Origin: Propionibacterium sp.
GTDB taxonomy: Bacteria > Actinomycetota > Actinomycetes > Propionibacteriales > Propionibacteriaceae
Assembly: GCA_012517405.1 (NCBI GenBank)
Contig: JAAYVB010000025.1
Location: 124,001 to 188,000 of the forward strand
Direction: 5' to 3'
DNA length: 64,000 bases
Shown here one piece after another: positions 51,187 to 61,105 of the stretch; the stretch's first letter is position 1; each line of letters opens with the position of its first letter. The notes below the pieces were generated by a model, which worked only from the letters and a program-made list of their open reading frames with translations, searched no databases and was not told where the DNA came from. Both the position numbers and the translations under genes were made by a program.

Positions 51187-51872
51187 GGCAGATGCTCGTC
51201 GTCATCGGGGATCTCGGGTGTCTTGGGCAACTCGACCTCTGCTGCCACACCAGCGCTGATATCGACGGGCCCGCCGGCCTCGAGCGATGCCTTGCGCAGC
51301 TTGCGCGCCTCGAAGAGGTAGTCGATGCCGGTCACCACGGTCAGAATGAACGCGATCCACATCAGCGCCCACTTCACGACCTCGAACGCCACCCCCAGGC
51401 CGGGCAGCCAGAGCAGGAAAGCGATCAGCGCGAACGACTGCACCAGGGTCTTGAGTTTGCCGCCCCGGTTGGCCGCCATCACGCCGTACTTGAGGATCGC
51501 GAAGCGGAGCGCGGTGATCCCCCACTCGCGCACCAAGATGATGATCGTCATCCACCACGGCAGCTCTCCGACGATCGACAAGACGATGAATGCCATGCCG
51601 GTCAGCGCCTTGTCGGCGATCGAATCCCAGATCTTGCCGAAATTGGTGACCAGGTTGTACTTGCGGGCGATGTGACCGTCCAGGCTGTCGGTCAGGATCG
51701 CGATGACGAAGACCGCGGTCGCCCACAAACGCCAGATCTGATCGTGCGGGTGCATGAGGAAGATGACCACGAAAACCGGTACCAGCACCATCCGCAGGAG
51801 GGTCAGCGCATTGGGTACGTTCCAGGTGAATCCCAGCAGCTTCTCCGGCTTGTCACCGTTGACTTGGTTCAT
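51183..51872 (-). CDS. pgsA: CDP-diacylglycerol-glycerol-3-phosphate 3-phosphatidyltransferase
   Basis: Membrane enzyme making phosphatidylglycerophosphate from CDP-diacylglycerol, the first step to phosphatidylglycerol and cardiolipin. 229 aa from the ATG at 51872 (GAGGAG upstream). The CDP-alcohol phosphotransferase signature is complete: DSLDGHIARKYNLVTNFG followed by KIWDSIADKA, giving the D-x2-DG-x2-AR-x8-G-x3-D-x3-D pattern. Four to six hydrophobic helices. It overlaps cinA downstream and lies about 70 bp after rimO. Confidence 0.95.
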   Translation of the reverse strand: MNQVNGDKPEKLLGFTWNVPNALTLLRMVLVPVFVVIFLMHPHDQIWRLWATAVFVIAILTDSLDGHIARKYNLVTNFGKIWDSIADKALTGMAFIVLSIVGELPWWMTIIILVREWGITALRFAILKYGVMAANRGGKLKTLVQSFALIAFLLWLPGLGVAFEVVKWALMWIAFILTVVTGIDYLFEARKLRKASLEAGGPVDISAGVAAEVELPKTPEIPDDDEHLP

Positions 51873-51939
51873 GCCTGCTCCTCGCCTGGCCCACCACCGG
51901 AGCCGTCGTCCCACTCTACTTGCATCACCGGCGCGTCCT

Positions 51940-53373
51940 TCACACCACTGCGGCGATCAGGTCGACGCCCTCGCTGTCGACGACGACCGCGTCCACCAGG
52001 TCACCGACCACCGGATGATCAAGCCCGGTCACCGACGTCGTACCGTCGACTTCGGGTCCCTGGTGGGCTGCCCGTCCGGCCGCTTGCCCGGCCATGGCCC
52101 GGTCGCCGTCGAGGTCTTCGATCAGCACCTGTACGCGCTCACCGATGCGCTCGGCGGCCCGCTGATTGCAGACCTCGTCGATCAGGGAGCTGATCATCTC
52201 GTGGCGATCGTCGATCTCGTCGGGATCGATCTGACCCGCAAGTGAGGCGCCTTCGGTGCCCTCTTCGGGTGAGTACGAGAAGACGCCGGCCACATCCAGC
52301 CGGGCCTCGCTGATGAAGTCCGCGAGTATCTGCACGTCCTCGGGCGTCTCGCCGGGGAAGCCGACGATGAAGTTGCTGCGGATCCCGGCCGCAGGAGCAA
52401 GCGCGCGCACCCGAGAGATCAGCTCCACGAACTGTTCGGGGTCACCGAAGCGCCGCATCCGGCGCAGCACCGGCGCCGAGGCGTGCTGGAAGGACAGATC
52501 GAAGTAGGGCACCACCTTCGGCACCGAGGCGATGGCCTCCAGCATGTCCGGGGTGATTTCGGCAGGCTGCAGATAGCTGACCCGGATCCACTCCAGACCG
52601 TCGACCTGTGCCAGCCGCTCGAGCAATCCGGACAGCGCGCGCGGTGCCCCCAGATCTTTGCCGTAGGACGACGAGTTCTCGCTGACCAGCATGATCTCTT
52701 TGACGCCTTCACCGACCAGCCACTGGGCTTCGGTGACGATCTCGTCCGCCGGGCGCGACAGATATGCCCCCCGAAACGACGGGATCGCGCAGAAGGCGCA
52801 GCGACGGTCGCAGCCGGAAGCGATCTTCAGCGGGGCGAACGGCCCACCATGCAGCCGGCGCCGCAGCACCGGCGGCCCGGACAGCGGACGATAATCGGAG
52901 TGGCCCGGCACCGCCAGCGGGGCATGCAGGTCGCGGGCTGCGGCCTGCCGGGCTACCGGCGTCAGCGGCAGCAGCGTCCGCCGGTCCTGGGGTTCATGCG
53001 AGGCGATCCGCCCACCGGCCAGGATCGTCCGCAACTTGCCTGCGATCTGGGGATACGAATCGAAGCCGAGAACCGCATCCGCCTCCGGCAGGGCTTGAGC
53101 CAATTCCGTGCCGTAGCGCTCGGCCATGCAGCCGACCGCGACCACGGCTCGGGTGCGCCCGGATTCCTTGTGATCGGCGGCCTCCAAGATCGTGTCGATG
53201 GAGTCCTTCTTGGCCTGCTCGATGAACCCACAGGTGTTGACCATGATGACGTCGGCCTGGTCGGGATCGTCGACCAGGCGGAAGCCCTCAGCGTCCAACC
53301 GGGCAGCGAGTTCCTCGGAGTCAACGTCGTTTCGCGAGCAGCCGAGGCTCACCAGGTGGACAGCAGTCGTCAT
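51940..53373 (-). CDS. rimO: Ribosomal protein S12 methylthiotransferase RimO
   Basis: Radical-SAM enzyme that methylthiolates an Asp of ribosomal protein S12. 477 aa. N-terminal cluster cysteines: LVSLGCSRNDVDSE, VNTCGFIEQAKKD and VAVGCMAERYG. The radical-SAM CxxxCxxC is in GCDRRCAFCAIPSFRGAY. A TRAM domain ends the protein. The GCSRN.VDSE variant and the FIEQAK..S pattern distinguish RimO from MiaB, which also occurs in this window. Its start overlaps the ftsK end by 4 bp, so it is translationally coupled to ftsK. Confidence 0.95.
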   Translation of the reverse strand: MTTAVHLVSLGCSRNDVDSEELAARLDAEGFRLVDDPDQADVIMVNTCGFIEQAKKDSIDTILEAADHKESGRTRAVVAVGCMAERYGTELAQALPEADAVLGFDSYPQIAGKLRTILAGGRIASHEPQDRRTLLPLTPVARQAAARDLHAPLAVPGHSDYRPLSGPPVLRRRLHGGPFAPLKIASGCDRRCAFCAIPSFRGAYLSRPADEIVTEAQWLVGEGVKEIMLVSENSSSYGKDLGAPRALSGLLERLAQVDGLEWIRVSYLQPAEITPDMLEAIASVPKVVPYFDLSFQHASAPVLRRMRRFGDPEQFVELISRVRALAPAAGIRSNFIVGFPGETPEDVQILADFISEARLDVAGVFSYSPEEGTEGASLAGQIDPDEIDDRHEMISSLIDEVCNQRAAERIGERVQVLIEDLDGDRAMAGQAAGRAAHQGPEVDGTTSVTGLDHPVVGDLVDAVVVDSEGVDLIAAVV

Positions 53374-55913
53374 GATCCGTTCGCCAGGTTGGCGAGCACC
53401 TCATCCAGGTCGTCGGGTTTGACGAGAACCTCACGTGGCTTGCTTCCTTCTGAGGGGCCGACCACGCCACGGTTCTCCAAGATGTCCATGATACGTCCGG
53501 CCTTGGCGAAGCCCACCCGCAGCTTGCGCTGCAGCATCGAAGTGGATCCCAGTTGCAGCTCGATGATGTGCCGCGCGGCATCCAGCACCAGCTCCAGATC
53601 GTCGCCGATGTCCTCGGCGACCTTGACCGCCGACTCGGCGGCCGCCGACACATCCTCGCGGTACTGCGGGGTCAGCTGGCCCTTGATGTAGTCGGCAACA
53701 CCGCGGACCTCGGCCTCGGTGACCCAGGAGCCCTGCACACGCATCGGCTTGGACGCACCCATCGGCAGGAACAGCCCGTCGCCTTGGCCGACCAGCTTCT
53801 CGGCGCCGGGCTGGTCGAGGATGACTCGCGAGTCGGTCATCGAGCTCGTCGCGAACGCCAGCCGGCTGGGCACATTCGCCTTGATCAGACCGGTCACCAC
53901 GTCGATCGACGGACGCTGCGTCGCGAGCACCAGGTGGATGCCTGCGGCGCGGGCCAGCTGGGTGATACGGACGATCGAGTCCTCGACATCACGGGGGGCC
54001 ACCATCATCAGGTCGGCGAGCTCGTCGACGACCACCAGCAGGTAGGGATACGGCGCCAGCACGCGTTCGCTGCCGGGAGGCAGTTGCACCTGGCCGGCGC
54101 GGATCGCCTTGTTGAAGTCGTCGATATGCCGGAAACCGAATGCGGCCAGATCGTCGTAGCGCTGGTCCATCTCGCGCACCACCCACTGCAGGGCGTCCGC
54201 AGCCTTCTTCGGATTGGTGATGATCGGGGTGACCAGATGCGGGATGCCCTCGTACTGGTTGAGCTCGACACGCTTGGGGTCGACCAGCATCATCCGGACC
54301 TCGTCGGGCGTGGCACGGATCATGATCGAGGTGATCAGCGAGTTCACGAAACTCGACTTGCCGGAGCCGGTCGCGCCGGCGACCAGCAGATGCGGCATCT
54401 TCGCGACGTTGGCGATGACGTAGCCGCCCTCGACGTCCTTGCCCAGACCCACGGTCAGCGGGTGATGATCGTTGCGCGCCTTCTGGCTGCGCAGGACGTC
54501 GCCCAGCGAGACGACCTCCTTGTCCCGGTTGGGGATCTCGACGCCGATGGCCGAGCGTCCCGGGATCGGGCTGAGGATGCGCACATCGGCGGAACCGACC
54601 GCGTAGGCGATGTTCTTGGACAGGCCGGTGACCTTCTCTACCTTGACGCCGTTGCCGACCTCGACCTGGTAGCGGGTCACCGTCGGGCCACGGGTGTAGC
54701 CGGTCACCCGCGCGTCGATGTCGAACTCGGTGAAGACATCGCTCAGCCGTCCGACGATGGCATCGGACGCCTCGGTGCGAGCCTTCGGGATCGTGCCGGC
54801 CTTCAGCATGCCGGGGTCGGGAAGCGTGTAGACGATGTCACCCGATAACGCGAGCTGCTCCGAGCGCTGCGGAACAGCGGTGTGCGGCGGAGGCTGCAGT
54901 TCGGCCGGCGCCGGCTCGGGCTGCGCCAGCCCGGCGGTCAGCTTGCCCTTGCCCTTGCCCTTGGCGGGCGCCGTGGGTGGCTCCGCGGGTGCGAGGAACT
55001 CCCCGGTCTCCTGACTGGCCAGCACCTCTTCGGCGCTTCCCGGCTCGACCGCCGCCGGCTCGTCGGTCTTCGTCTCGATCTCCCGCTCCCCCACCAGCGG
55101 TGTGTCATAGGCCTCGTCGACCCCGTAATGCAGTCTCTCGGCGGCGGCCTCACGGCCGGCTGCGACCTGGTCGGCACACCAGCCGACCACCCGCTGGCCC
55201 AGCGCCACCCATTCGTACAGCGGCCGTCCGACGATGATGACCAGTCCGAACAAGCCGATCAGCGACAAGACGAAGGCGGCGAGCCACAGCGGCATCAACT
55301 GGGTCATCATCGATGAGGCGATGTAACCGACGATGCCGCCGTATTGGCGCAGCAGTTCCATGTCGGAGGGGGCAGGCAGCGGCGAATGAGCCAGGTTGAT
55401 GACGCCCTGCACACCGAATCCGAGGATCGTCCAACCGACGAACTGGCGACCGGCCGGGCCGTTCGCCGCCGGATTGCGCAGCGTGCGCCAGCTCATCACG
55501 ACCAGCAGCACCGGCAGCAGGTAGCCGCTCAGCCCGATCACGGTCGAGGTGCCGATCCGGATCCACTCGCCCAGCAGCCCGGGGATGGACGCCCAGAAAG
55601 ACGCGGCGACGATCACCGCGAGGCAGAACAGCCCCAACCCGACACCGTCGCGACGCAGCGCGGAATCGGCCTCGTGGGTATCTCCGATACTGCGGGCAAG
55701 CCTGCCGAGGCCGCGTGCAGTGCCGTTCCAGATGCCCGACAGCAACCGCCCCACCGGATTGGGAGGGGTCGCCGAGTTCTTCGTCCGGCTTGGTTGCTTG
55801 GACGTGGGTTTCTTTGAGCTTCCGGACGCGCGCGAACTCGACTTCGTCGTTCCGCTGCTGGAGCGGGACGCCGAACTGCGAGACCGCGCCGGGGAAGACG
55901 CGCTGGTCGCCAT
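53370..55913 (-). CDS. ftsK: DNA translocase FtsK/SpoIIIE
   Basis: Septum-linked motor that pumps chromosome ends into daughter cells. 847 aa. An N-terminal Ser/Lys-rich stretch (about residues 1-60) precedes four membrane helices at about 75-250 (FCLAVIVAASFWASIPGLL, IGLSGYLLPVLLVVMSW). A Pro/Glu-rich linker follows, then the motor: GVEIPNRDKEVVSLGDVL, Walker A GATGSGKSSFVNSL and Walker B LLVVVDELADLMM. The C-terminal gamma winged helix (LGSTSMLQRKLRVGFAKAGR) reads KOPS-type signals. Length fits the family. It heads the ftsK-rimO-pgsA-cinA-clgR cluster. Confidence 0.97.
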   Translation of the reverse strand: MATSASSPARSRSSASRSSSGTTKSSSRASGSSKKPTSKQPSRTKNSATPPNPVGRLLSGIWNGTARGLGRLARSIGDTHEADSALRRDGVGLGLFCLAVIVAASFWASIPGLLGEWIRIGTSTVIGLSGYLLPVLLVVMSWRTLRNPAANGPAGRQFVGWTILGFGVQGVINLAHSPLPAPSDMELLRQYGGIVGYIASSMMTQLMPLWLAAFVLSLIGLFGLVIIVGRPLYEWVALGQRVVGWCADQVAAGREAAAERLHYGVDEAYDTPLVGEREIETKTDEPAAVEPGSAEEVLASQETGEFLAPAEPPTAPAKGKGKGKLTAGLAQPEPAPAELQPPPHTAVPQRSEQLALSGDIVYTLPDPGMLKAGTIPKARTEASDAIVGRLSDVFTEFDIDARVTGYTRGPTVTRYQVEVGNGVKVEKVTGLSKNIAYAVGSADVRILSPIPGRSAIGVEIPNRDKEVVSLGDVLRSQKARNDHHPLTVGLGKDVEGGYVIANVAKMPHLLVAGATGSGKSSFVNSLITSIMIRATPDEVRMMLVDPKRVELNQYEGIPHLVTPIITNPKKAADALQWVVREMDQRYDDLAAFGFRHIDDFNKAIRAGQVQLPPGSERVLAPYPYLLVVVDELADLMMVAPRDVEDSIVRITQLARAAGIHLVLATQRPSIDVVTGLIKANVPSRLAFATSSMTDSRVILDQPGAEKLVGQGDGLFLPMGASKPMRVQGSWVTEAEVRGVADYIKGQLTPQYREDVSAAAESAVKVAEDIGDDLELVLDAARHIIELQLGSTSMLQRKLRVGFAKAGRIMDILENRGVVGPSEGSKPREVLVKPDDLDEVLANLANGS

Positions 55914-55993
55914 GTGGGCAGATTACCGCAGGCAGTGGAGGCGGCCGGGGATTCCACGCCGGTCACCCCTCAGGCAAGATCGATCACGCCAGG

Positions 55994-56968
55994 TCACGGG
56001 TGGAAGTGCGTCCAGCCCTTCTCGCCTTCCCATTCCTGGCCGTCGACCAGCACGATCGGGCCCACCTCGTCGTTGATCTGGCGCACCTGGCCGATGACGT
56101 CCCAGCCTTCGGGCACCTTGCCGGGCTCGAAGGTGGCGGCCATCGCGTGATCCTCGCCCCCACCCAGCACGAAGCCGAGCGGATCGGCGTTGAGCGCGGC
56201 GGCGACTGCCTGCACCGGCTCGGCGATGGTGAAACGCGCCGAATCCAGGTCGATGGCAACTCCGCTGGCCTCGGCGATGTGACCGAGGTCGGCCAGCAGC
56301 CCGTCCGAGACATCGATCATCGCGGTCGCACCGGCGTCGGCAGCCTGGCGTCCGGCGCCGTAGGGCACCTTCGGCGCTCGCTGCGAGTCGACGGCGGCCC
56401 GCGGAGAGCGGAAGCCACGCAGCAGCGCGGCCAGGCCCGCGGCGGCCCAGCCCAGCCGCCCGCAGACGGCGACGATGTCTCCGGGACGAGCACCCGAACG
56501 CAAGATCGGTCCGCGCCCGGCGGTCTCGCCGATCACGGTGACCGAGATGGAGATGTCGCGGGCTCCGGTCATGTCACCGCCGACCAGAGCCACGCCGCCC
56601 AGTTCGGCTTCTTCGCGGACACCGGTCATGAATTCCTTGACCCAGGTCACCGGCAGATCCGCCGGCAGCCCGAGACTGATCACCATCGCGACCGGAGTGC
56701 CGCCCATGGCCTCCACGTCGGCGAGATTGACCGCGACCGATTTGTGGCCGATGTCGGCGGGGCTCGACCAGCTGCGGCGGAAATGCACGCCCTCGATCAG
56801 CATGTCGGTGGTCGTCAACGCGGATCCATTGATCAGGTAGGCCGCGCAGTCATCGCCCGGCCCCACCGAGACCGCAGGCGGCAGAGTCAGATTGCGGGTG
56901 ATCAGACTGATGAGAGGGAACTCGCCGAGATCACCGATGGTCTCGGCTTGCGTACTGCGCGAAGTCAT
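55994..56968 (-). CDS. thiL: Thiamine-monophosphate kinase
   Basis: ATP-dependent kinase producing thiamine diphosphate, the cofactor for enzymes such as the phosphoketolase in this window. 324 aa. Family features: SVGPGDDCAAYLI, TTTDMLIEGVHFRRSWSS, VNLADVEAMGGTPVAMVISL, LVGGDMTGA and AMIDVSDGLLADLGHIAE, with the metal-binding acidic residues. It is downstream of ddl by about 10 bp in the same direction, and 80 bp before ftsK. No other thiamine gene is adjacent. Confidence 0.95.
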   Translation of the reverse strand: MTSRSTQAETIGDLGEFPLISLITRNLTLPPAVSVGPGDDCAAYLINGSALTTTDMLIEGVHFRRSWSSPADIGHKSVAVNLADVEAMGGTPVAMVISLGLPADLPVTWVKEFMTGVREEAELGGVALVGGDMTGARDISISVTVIGETAGRGPILRSGARPGDIVAVCGRLGWAAAGLAALLRGFRSPRAAVDSQRAPKVPYGAGRQAADAGATAMIDVSDGLLADLGHIAEASGVAIDLDSARFTIAEPVQAVAAALNADPLGFVLGGGEDHAMAATFEPGKVPEGWDVIGQVRQINDEVGPIVLVDGQEWEGEKGWTHFHP

Positions 56969-56977
56969 GAGGCCAAA

Positions 56978-58096
56978 CTACCGAATGACCGAATTCGGGC
57001 GCGCCAGCGCCTGGTCGATGAGGTCGCTGATGAGGTCGGGGTACTCGATACCGCTGACCTGCCACAGGCTGGGGAACATCGACAGTTCCGTGAATCCGGG
57101 CATCGTGTTGATCTCATTGATGACGACCCGGCCGTCGGCGGTGACGAACGTGTCGACGCGGGCGAGTCCCTCGACTTCCAATGCGTCGAAGCACTCGGCT
57201 GCCAGCGTGCGCACCTGCTGTTCGGTGGTGGCCGGCAGGTCCGCGGGGATCTTCAGATCGACCTGGCCTTCGGGCAGGTACTTGGCGTCGAAATCGTAGA
57301 AGGCCGATTCGGTGTGGACGACGATTTCGCCGGGACGTGAGGTGCGAACCTCGCCGCCCTCGGGCCGGGGTCCCAGCACCGCGCATTCGACCTCACGGGC
57401 ATTGACGAAACCCTCCTCGACGAGCACCTTCGGGTCGAAGGAGCGGGCCTTCTCAATGGCCTCCGGCAGCTCGGCAGGGTCGGCGACCCGCGAGATCCCC
57501 ACCGACGAGCCACCGCGGGCCGGCTTCACGTAGACCGGGAATGTCAGGGAGTCGACGATTCGTGAGCAGCAGGCCTGCGCATCGGCGTCCCACTGGCGGC
57601 CGGTCACCAACTCATAGGGCCCGACCGGCAGTCCGGCGCTGACCAGGGAGATCTTCATGAGGTGCTTGTCCATGCCGATGGCGCTGGCCGCGATCCCCGA
57701 GCCGACATAGGGCAGGCCCAGCATCTCGAACTCGCCCTGGATGGTGCCGTCCTCACCGTAGGCGCCGTGCAGCACCACCAACGCCACATCGATTCCGACG
57801 GGCTCGGCCGAACCGTCACAGCTGATCAGGTAGACGCCGTCGGGCTCACGGACCAGGCTGGCCGAGGGCAGCCGATCGTCCAACTCGGGCAGCTTGCGAC
57901 CCTCGGTGCGCAGCGCCGTGATCTGCTCGACGCTCATCCGATGCCAGATCCCCGACGGGGAGATGCCGATGCCGAAGACCTCGAAGCGGTCGGTGTCGAT
58001 GGCCTTGGCCACCCCCGCTGCGGTCAGGCAGGAGATCTGGTGTTCCGTGCTCTGGCCACCGAAGATGAGGGCTACACGGGTGCGGTCTGCTGGCAT
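56978..58096 (-). CDS. ddl: D-alanine-D-alanine ligase
   Basis: ATP-grasp ligase making the D-Ala-D-Ala dipeptide for peptidoglycan. 372 aa from the ATG at 58096 (GGAAGG upstream; an in-frame codon nine residues earlier lacks it). N-terminal FGGQSTEHQISCLTAAGVA carries the Glu of the substrate site. LHGAYGEDGTIQGEFEMLG is typical of the Ddl family. The ATP-binding segment has FPVYVKPARGGSSVGISRV, and the C-terminal VVINEINTMPGFTELSMFP holds metal ligands and the oxyanion site. The Tyr-type residue of the family supports D-Ala, not D-Lac, specificity, though this is not certain from sequence alone. Confidence 0.95.
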   Translation of the reverse strand: MPADRTRVALIFGGQSTEHQISCLTAAGVAKAIDTDRFEVFGIGISPSGIWHRMSVEQITALRTEGRKLPELDDRLPSASLVREPDGVYLISCDGSAEPVGIDVALVVLHGAYGEDGTIQGEFEMLGLPYVGSGIAASAIGMDKHLMKISLVSAGLPVGPYELVTGRQWDADAQACCSRIVDSLTFPVYVKPARGGSSVGISRVADPAELPEAIEKARSFDPKVLVEEGFVNAREVECAVLGPRPEGGEVRTSRPGEIVVHTESAFYDFDAKYLPEGQVDLKIPADLPATTEQQVRTLAAECFDALEVEGLARVDTFVTADGRVVINEINTMPGFTELSMFPSLWQVSGIEYPDLISDLIDQALARPNSVIR

Positions 58097-58158
58097 CGTT
58101 TTCCTTCCCCAAGCTGGGTTCACACTACATCGGTGACCGCCCGCGCACCGGCGCGGGA

Positions 58159-58947
58159 TCAGCTCAGCGCCTCGACCCTAGCCACCCGGCGTTTCAGCCG
58201 TGGCTGCCAGCGGCCCTCGGGCGCCTTCGCCCCGCGGGCCAGCTCTACCTGAGCGGTGATGGCGTCCATGATGCGCACCGAGGCTGCGCGCACCACCTGC
58301 GGAGTATCGGGCTGGCCCAGGAAATCGCTCAGATCGATAGGGCTGCCGCACTCGATGGTGATCGGTGCGCGCTGCAGCTTGAAGGGCCTGATCCCCCGAG
58401 GGGGGACGGCGATGCTGGCGCCCCACTGCCCGATCGGGATCACGGGTGCACCGGTGGCCAACGCGAGCCTGGCCGCGCCGGTGTGGGCGGCCATCGGCCA
58501 TTCGTCGGGATCGAAGGTGATGGTGCCTTCGGGATAGATGACGATCACCTCGCCCGCGTACAGGGCCCTCTCGGCCTCGAACAGGGCGTCCCGGGCGTGG
58601 CGGCCGCCGCGGTGAACCGGGATCTGCTCGGCACTGCGCAGCAGCCTCCCGAGCACCGGCAGATAGAACAGATTGGCCCGGGCCAAGAAGTGCGGCCAGC
58701 GTCCGTTGTAGGCCAGGAACTCGCCGACCACCACCGGGTCGAGTGAGCTGATGTGATTCGGGACGATGATCACCGGGCCGGTCGCGGGCAGATTCTCGCC
58801 GCCATGCCAGGTGGGGGTCTTGGTGAGCAGTCGAGCGAGCCGGTGCACGACCGGAACCAGCGTGCGGAAGACGCGGTTGGTGGGCTCGAAGTTCACCTGC
58901 CCGAGTTCGCCTCGATAGATCCGCTTGACCGGGACTCCTGCACTCAC
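58159..58947 (-). CDS. plsC: 1-acyl-sn-glycerol-3-phosphate acyltransferase (PlsC family)
   Basis: Acyltransferase of phospholipid synthesis, 262 aa from a GTG at 58947; the frame stays open further upstream in noncoding sequence. The catalytic HX4D is in PNHISSLDPVVVGEF. FLARANLFYLPVLGRLL and VHRGGRHARDALFEAE follow, and the YPEGTITFDPDEWP motif binds the glycerol-3-phosphate moiety. A C-terminal basic tail completes it. It lies between leuD and ddl on one strand. In many actinobacteria gpsA stands between plsC and ddl; only 62 bp separate them here. Confidence 0.9.
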   Translation of the reverse strand: MSAGVPVKRIYRGELGQVNFEPTNRVFRTLVPVVHRLARLLTKTPTWHGGENLPATGPVIIVPNHISSLDPVVVGEFLAYNGRWPHFLARANLFYLPVLGRLLRSAEQIPVHRGGRHARDALFEAERALYAGEVIVIYPEGTITFDPDEWPMAAHTGAARLALATGAPVIPIGQWGASIAVPPRGIRPFKLQRAPITIECGSPIDLSDFLGQPDTPQVVRAASVRIMDAITAQVELARGAKAPEGRWQPRLKRRVARVEALS

Positions 58948-59038
58948 CGTTCCATCATGCCCCGTCTGTCCCCGGACAAGCACATCGCCGCCCCGCGTGG
59001 CGACGGGACGGCGATGCGTGGTCACGATGCCGACGGCG

Positions 59039-59644
59039 TCAGCCTGCGACCTTGGCGGGCAGTGTCTTCGGCTTGAAGCTCGGCCGCGCGGCCTCGTAGG
59101 CCGCGATCTCATCCGCATGAAGCAAGGTGGCGGCGATGTCGTCCAGCCCCTCGAGCAGCCGGTTCGCGGTGTAGTCGTCGATCGCGAAGGTGTAGACATC
59201 GTCGCCGGCCGTGATGGTGCGGCTCGGCAGATCGACGGTCACCTCCGCGCCCGGGTTCGCATCCGCGTAAGCCCACAGCTTCTCCACGATGGTCTGATCG
59301 ACGGTGGCCAGCAGCAGCCCCGACTTGCCGGAGTTGCCGCGGAAGATGTCACCGAAGCGCGAGCCGATGACCACCTTGAAGCCGTAGTTCTGCAAGGCCC
59401 AGACGGCGTGCTCGCGCGAGGAGCCGGTGCCGAAATCGGGGCCGGCCACCAACACGGACGCCTTCTCGTAAGCCGGTTGGTTGAGCAGGAACTCGGGGTC
59501 CTTGCGCCAGGCTGCGAACAGCCCGTCTTCGAAGCCGGTGCGGGTGATGCGCTTCAGGTAGACAGCCGGAATGATCTGATCGGTGTCGACATTGCTGCGT
59601 CGCAGCGGAGCCACGATCCCGGTGTGATTGGTGAACTTGTCCAT
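59039..59644 (-). CDS. leuD: 3-isopropylmalate dehydratase small subunit
   Basis: Swivel-domain subunit of isopropylmalate isomerase in leucine synthesis. 201 aa. Typical motifs: [20 protein letters not shown] at the start, [20 protein letters not shown] (the GSSRE loop contacts substrate) and [15 protein letters not shown]. It follows leuC by 13 bp. It works only with LeuC. Confidence 0.97.
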   Translation of the reverse strand: MDKFTNHTGIVAPLRRSNVDTDQIIPAVYLKRITRTGFEDGLFAAWRKDPEFLLNQPAYEKASVLVAGPDFGTGSSREHAVWALQNYGFKVVIGSRFGDIFRGNSGKSGLLLATVDQTIVEKLWAYADANPGAEVTVDLPSRTITAGDDVYTFAIDDYTANRLLEGLDDIAATLLHADEIAAYEAARPSFKPKTLPAKVAG

Positions 59645-59657
59645 TGCTTCGTCCTTC

Positions 59658-61055
59658 TCACAGATCCGACGGGGCGGCCAGGTGACCGGTCACCGCAGTG
59701 GCGGCGGCAACGGCCGGACTCACCAGATGGGTGCGTCCGCCCTTGCCCTGGCGTCCTTCGAAGTTGCGGTTGCTGGTGGACGCCGAACGCTCGCCCGGGG
59801 CCAGCTGATCGGGGTTCATGCCCAGACACATCGAGCACCCGGCTTCACGCCATTCGGCTCCGGCCTGCAGGAAGATCTCGTCCAAGCCCTCGGCCATGGC
59901 CTGCTCGCGTACCCGCGCCGATCCCGGCACGACCAGCATCCGGACGCCGTCGGCGACCTTGTGTCCCTTGATGATGCCCGCGGCCAGCCGCAGATCCTCG
60001 ATGCGACCGTTGGTGCAGCTGCCCAGGAAGACCGTGTCGACCGAGATACCCCGCATCGGGGTCCCGGCGGTCAGGCCCATGTATTCCAGTGCGCGCCGCG
60101 CGGAGGCCTTGGCCACCTCGTCCTCGAACTCCTCGGGGTCGGGAACGCTGGCATCCAGGCCGACACCCTGACCGGGGTTGGTCCCCCAGGTGACGAACGG
60201 GGTCAGCTTCGTCGCGTCGATGTAGACCTCGGTATCGAATACCGCGTCGTCGTCGGTATGCAGCGTCTGCCAGTACTCCATCGCGGCGTCCCAGTCGGCG
60301 CCCTCGGGGGCGTGCGGACGACCCTTGAGGTATGCGAAGGTCGTCTCGTCGGGGGCGATCATGCCGGCCTTCGCGCCCCACTCGATCGACATATTGCAGA
60401 TCGTCATGCGGCCTTCCATCGACAGATCGCGGATGGCCGAGCCACGGTATTCGGCGATGTAACCCTGGCCGCCGCCGGTGCCGACCTTGGAGATCAGCGC
60501 CAGCACGATGTCCTTGGCGGTGACGTCCGGCGGCAACTCACCTTCGACCGTCACGGCCATGGTCTTCGGCTTGGCCTGCATCAGCGTCTGGGTCGCCAGC
60601 ACGTGCTCGACCTCGGAGGTGCCGATGCCGAACGCCAGCGCGCCGAAAGCGCCGTGAGTCGAGGTATGGGAGTCGCCGCAGACGATCGTCATGCCCGGCT
60701 GAGTGATGCCCAGCTGCGGGCCGATGATGTGCACGACGCCCTGATCGCGGTCACCCAGCGAGTGAATGCGCAGGCCGAATTCCTTGGCATTGCGGCGCAG
60801 CGTGTCGACCTGGGTGCGGCTCACGATGTCCGCGATCGGCTTCTTGATGTCAATCGTGGGAGTGTTGTGATCCTCGGTGGCGATCGTGAGATCGGGGCGG
60901 CGCACTTGGCGTCCTGCCATCCGCAGACCCTCGAATGCCTGCGGACTGGTTACTTCATGGCACAGCTGCAGATCGATGTAGAGCAGGTCCGGCTCGCCCG
61001 CAGCAGCGCGCACGACGTGGTCATCCCAGACCTTCTCGCTCAGAGTTCTTCCCAT
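59658..61055 (-). CDS. leuC: 3-isopropylmalate dehydratase large subunit
   Basis: Aconitase-family subunit carrying the 4Fe-4S cluster; isomerises 2- to 3-isopropylmalate. 465 aa. Cluster cysteines are in [13 protein letters not shown] and [10 protein letters not shown]. Other motifs are [36 protein letters not shown] and [15 protein letters not shown]. No Shine-Dalgarno precedes the ATG. A 50-bp divergent region separates it from an IclR regulator gene, the arrangement of leuCD with NdgR/LtbR in actinobacteria, so leucine-dependent repression is probable. Confidence 0.97.
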   Translation of the reverse strand: MGRTLSEKVWDDHVVRAAAGEPDLLYIDLQLCHEVTSPQAFEGLRMAGRQVRRPDLTIATEDHNTPTIDIKKPIADIVSRTQVDTLRRNAKEFGLRIHSLGDRDQGVVHIIGPQLGITQPGMTIVCGDSHTSTHGAFGALAFGIGTSEVEHVLATQTLMQAKPKTMAVTVEGELPPDVTAKDIVLALISKVGTGGGQGYIAEYRGSAIRDLSMEGRMTICNMSIEWGAKAGMIAPDETTFAYLKGRPHAPEGADWDAAMEYWQTLHTDDDAVFDTEVYIDATKLTPFVTWGTNPGQGVGLDASVPDPEEFEDEVAKASARRALEYMGLTAGTPMRGISVDTVFLGSCTNGRIEDLRLAAGIIKGHKVADGVRMLVVPGSARVREQAMAEGLDEIFLQAGAEWREAGCSMCLGMNPDQLAPGERSASTSNRNFEGRQGKGGRTHLVSPAVAAATAVTGHLAAPSDL

Positions 61056-61070
61056 GGGTCAATGATGACA

Positions 61071-61099
61071 TTGCTGTTCAAATAATGAGATGTTAGTCT
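61071..61099 (+). promoter_or_regulatory. Promoter of the IclR-type regulator gene
   Basis: TTGCTG (61071-61076), a 17-nt spacer and TAGTCT (61094-61099). The -10 hexamer ends 6 nt before the ATG at 61106, and no ribosome binding site is visible, so the mRNA is probably leaderless. Confidence 0.5.
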
Positions 61100-61101
61100 C
61101 A
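61086..61101. promoter_or_regulatory. Putative IclR-type operator in the leuC/regulator gap
   Basis: Inverted repeat TGAGA-TGTTAG-TCTCA, with perfect 5-bp arms, covering the predicted -10 of the regulator gene. It is a candidate binding site for autorepression and for control of leuCD. Confidence 0.5.
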
Positions 61102-61105
61102 GAGT

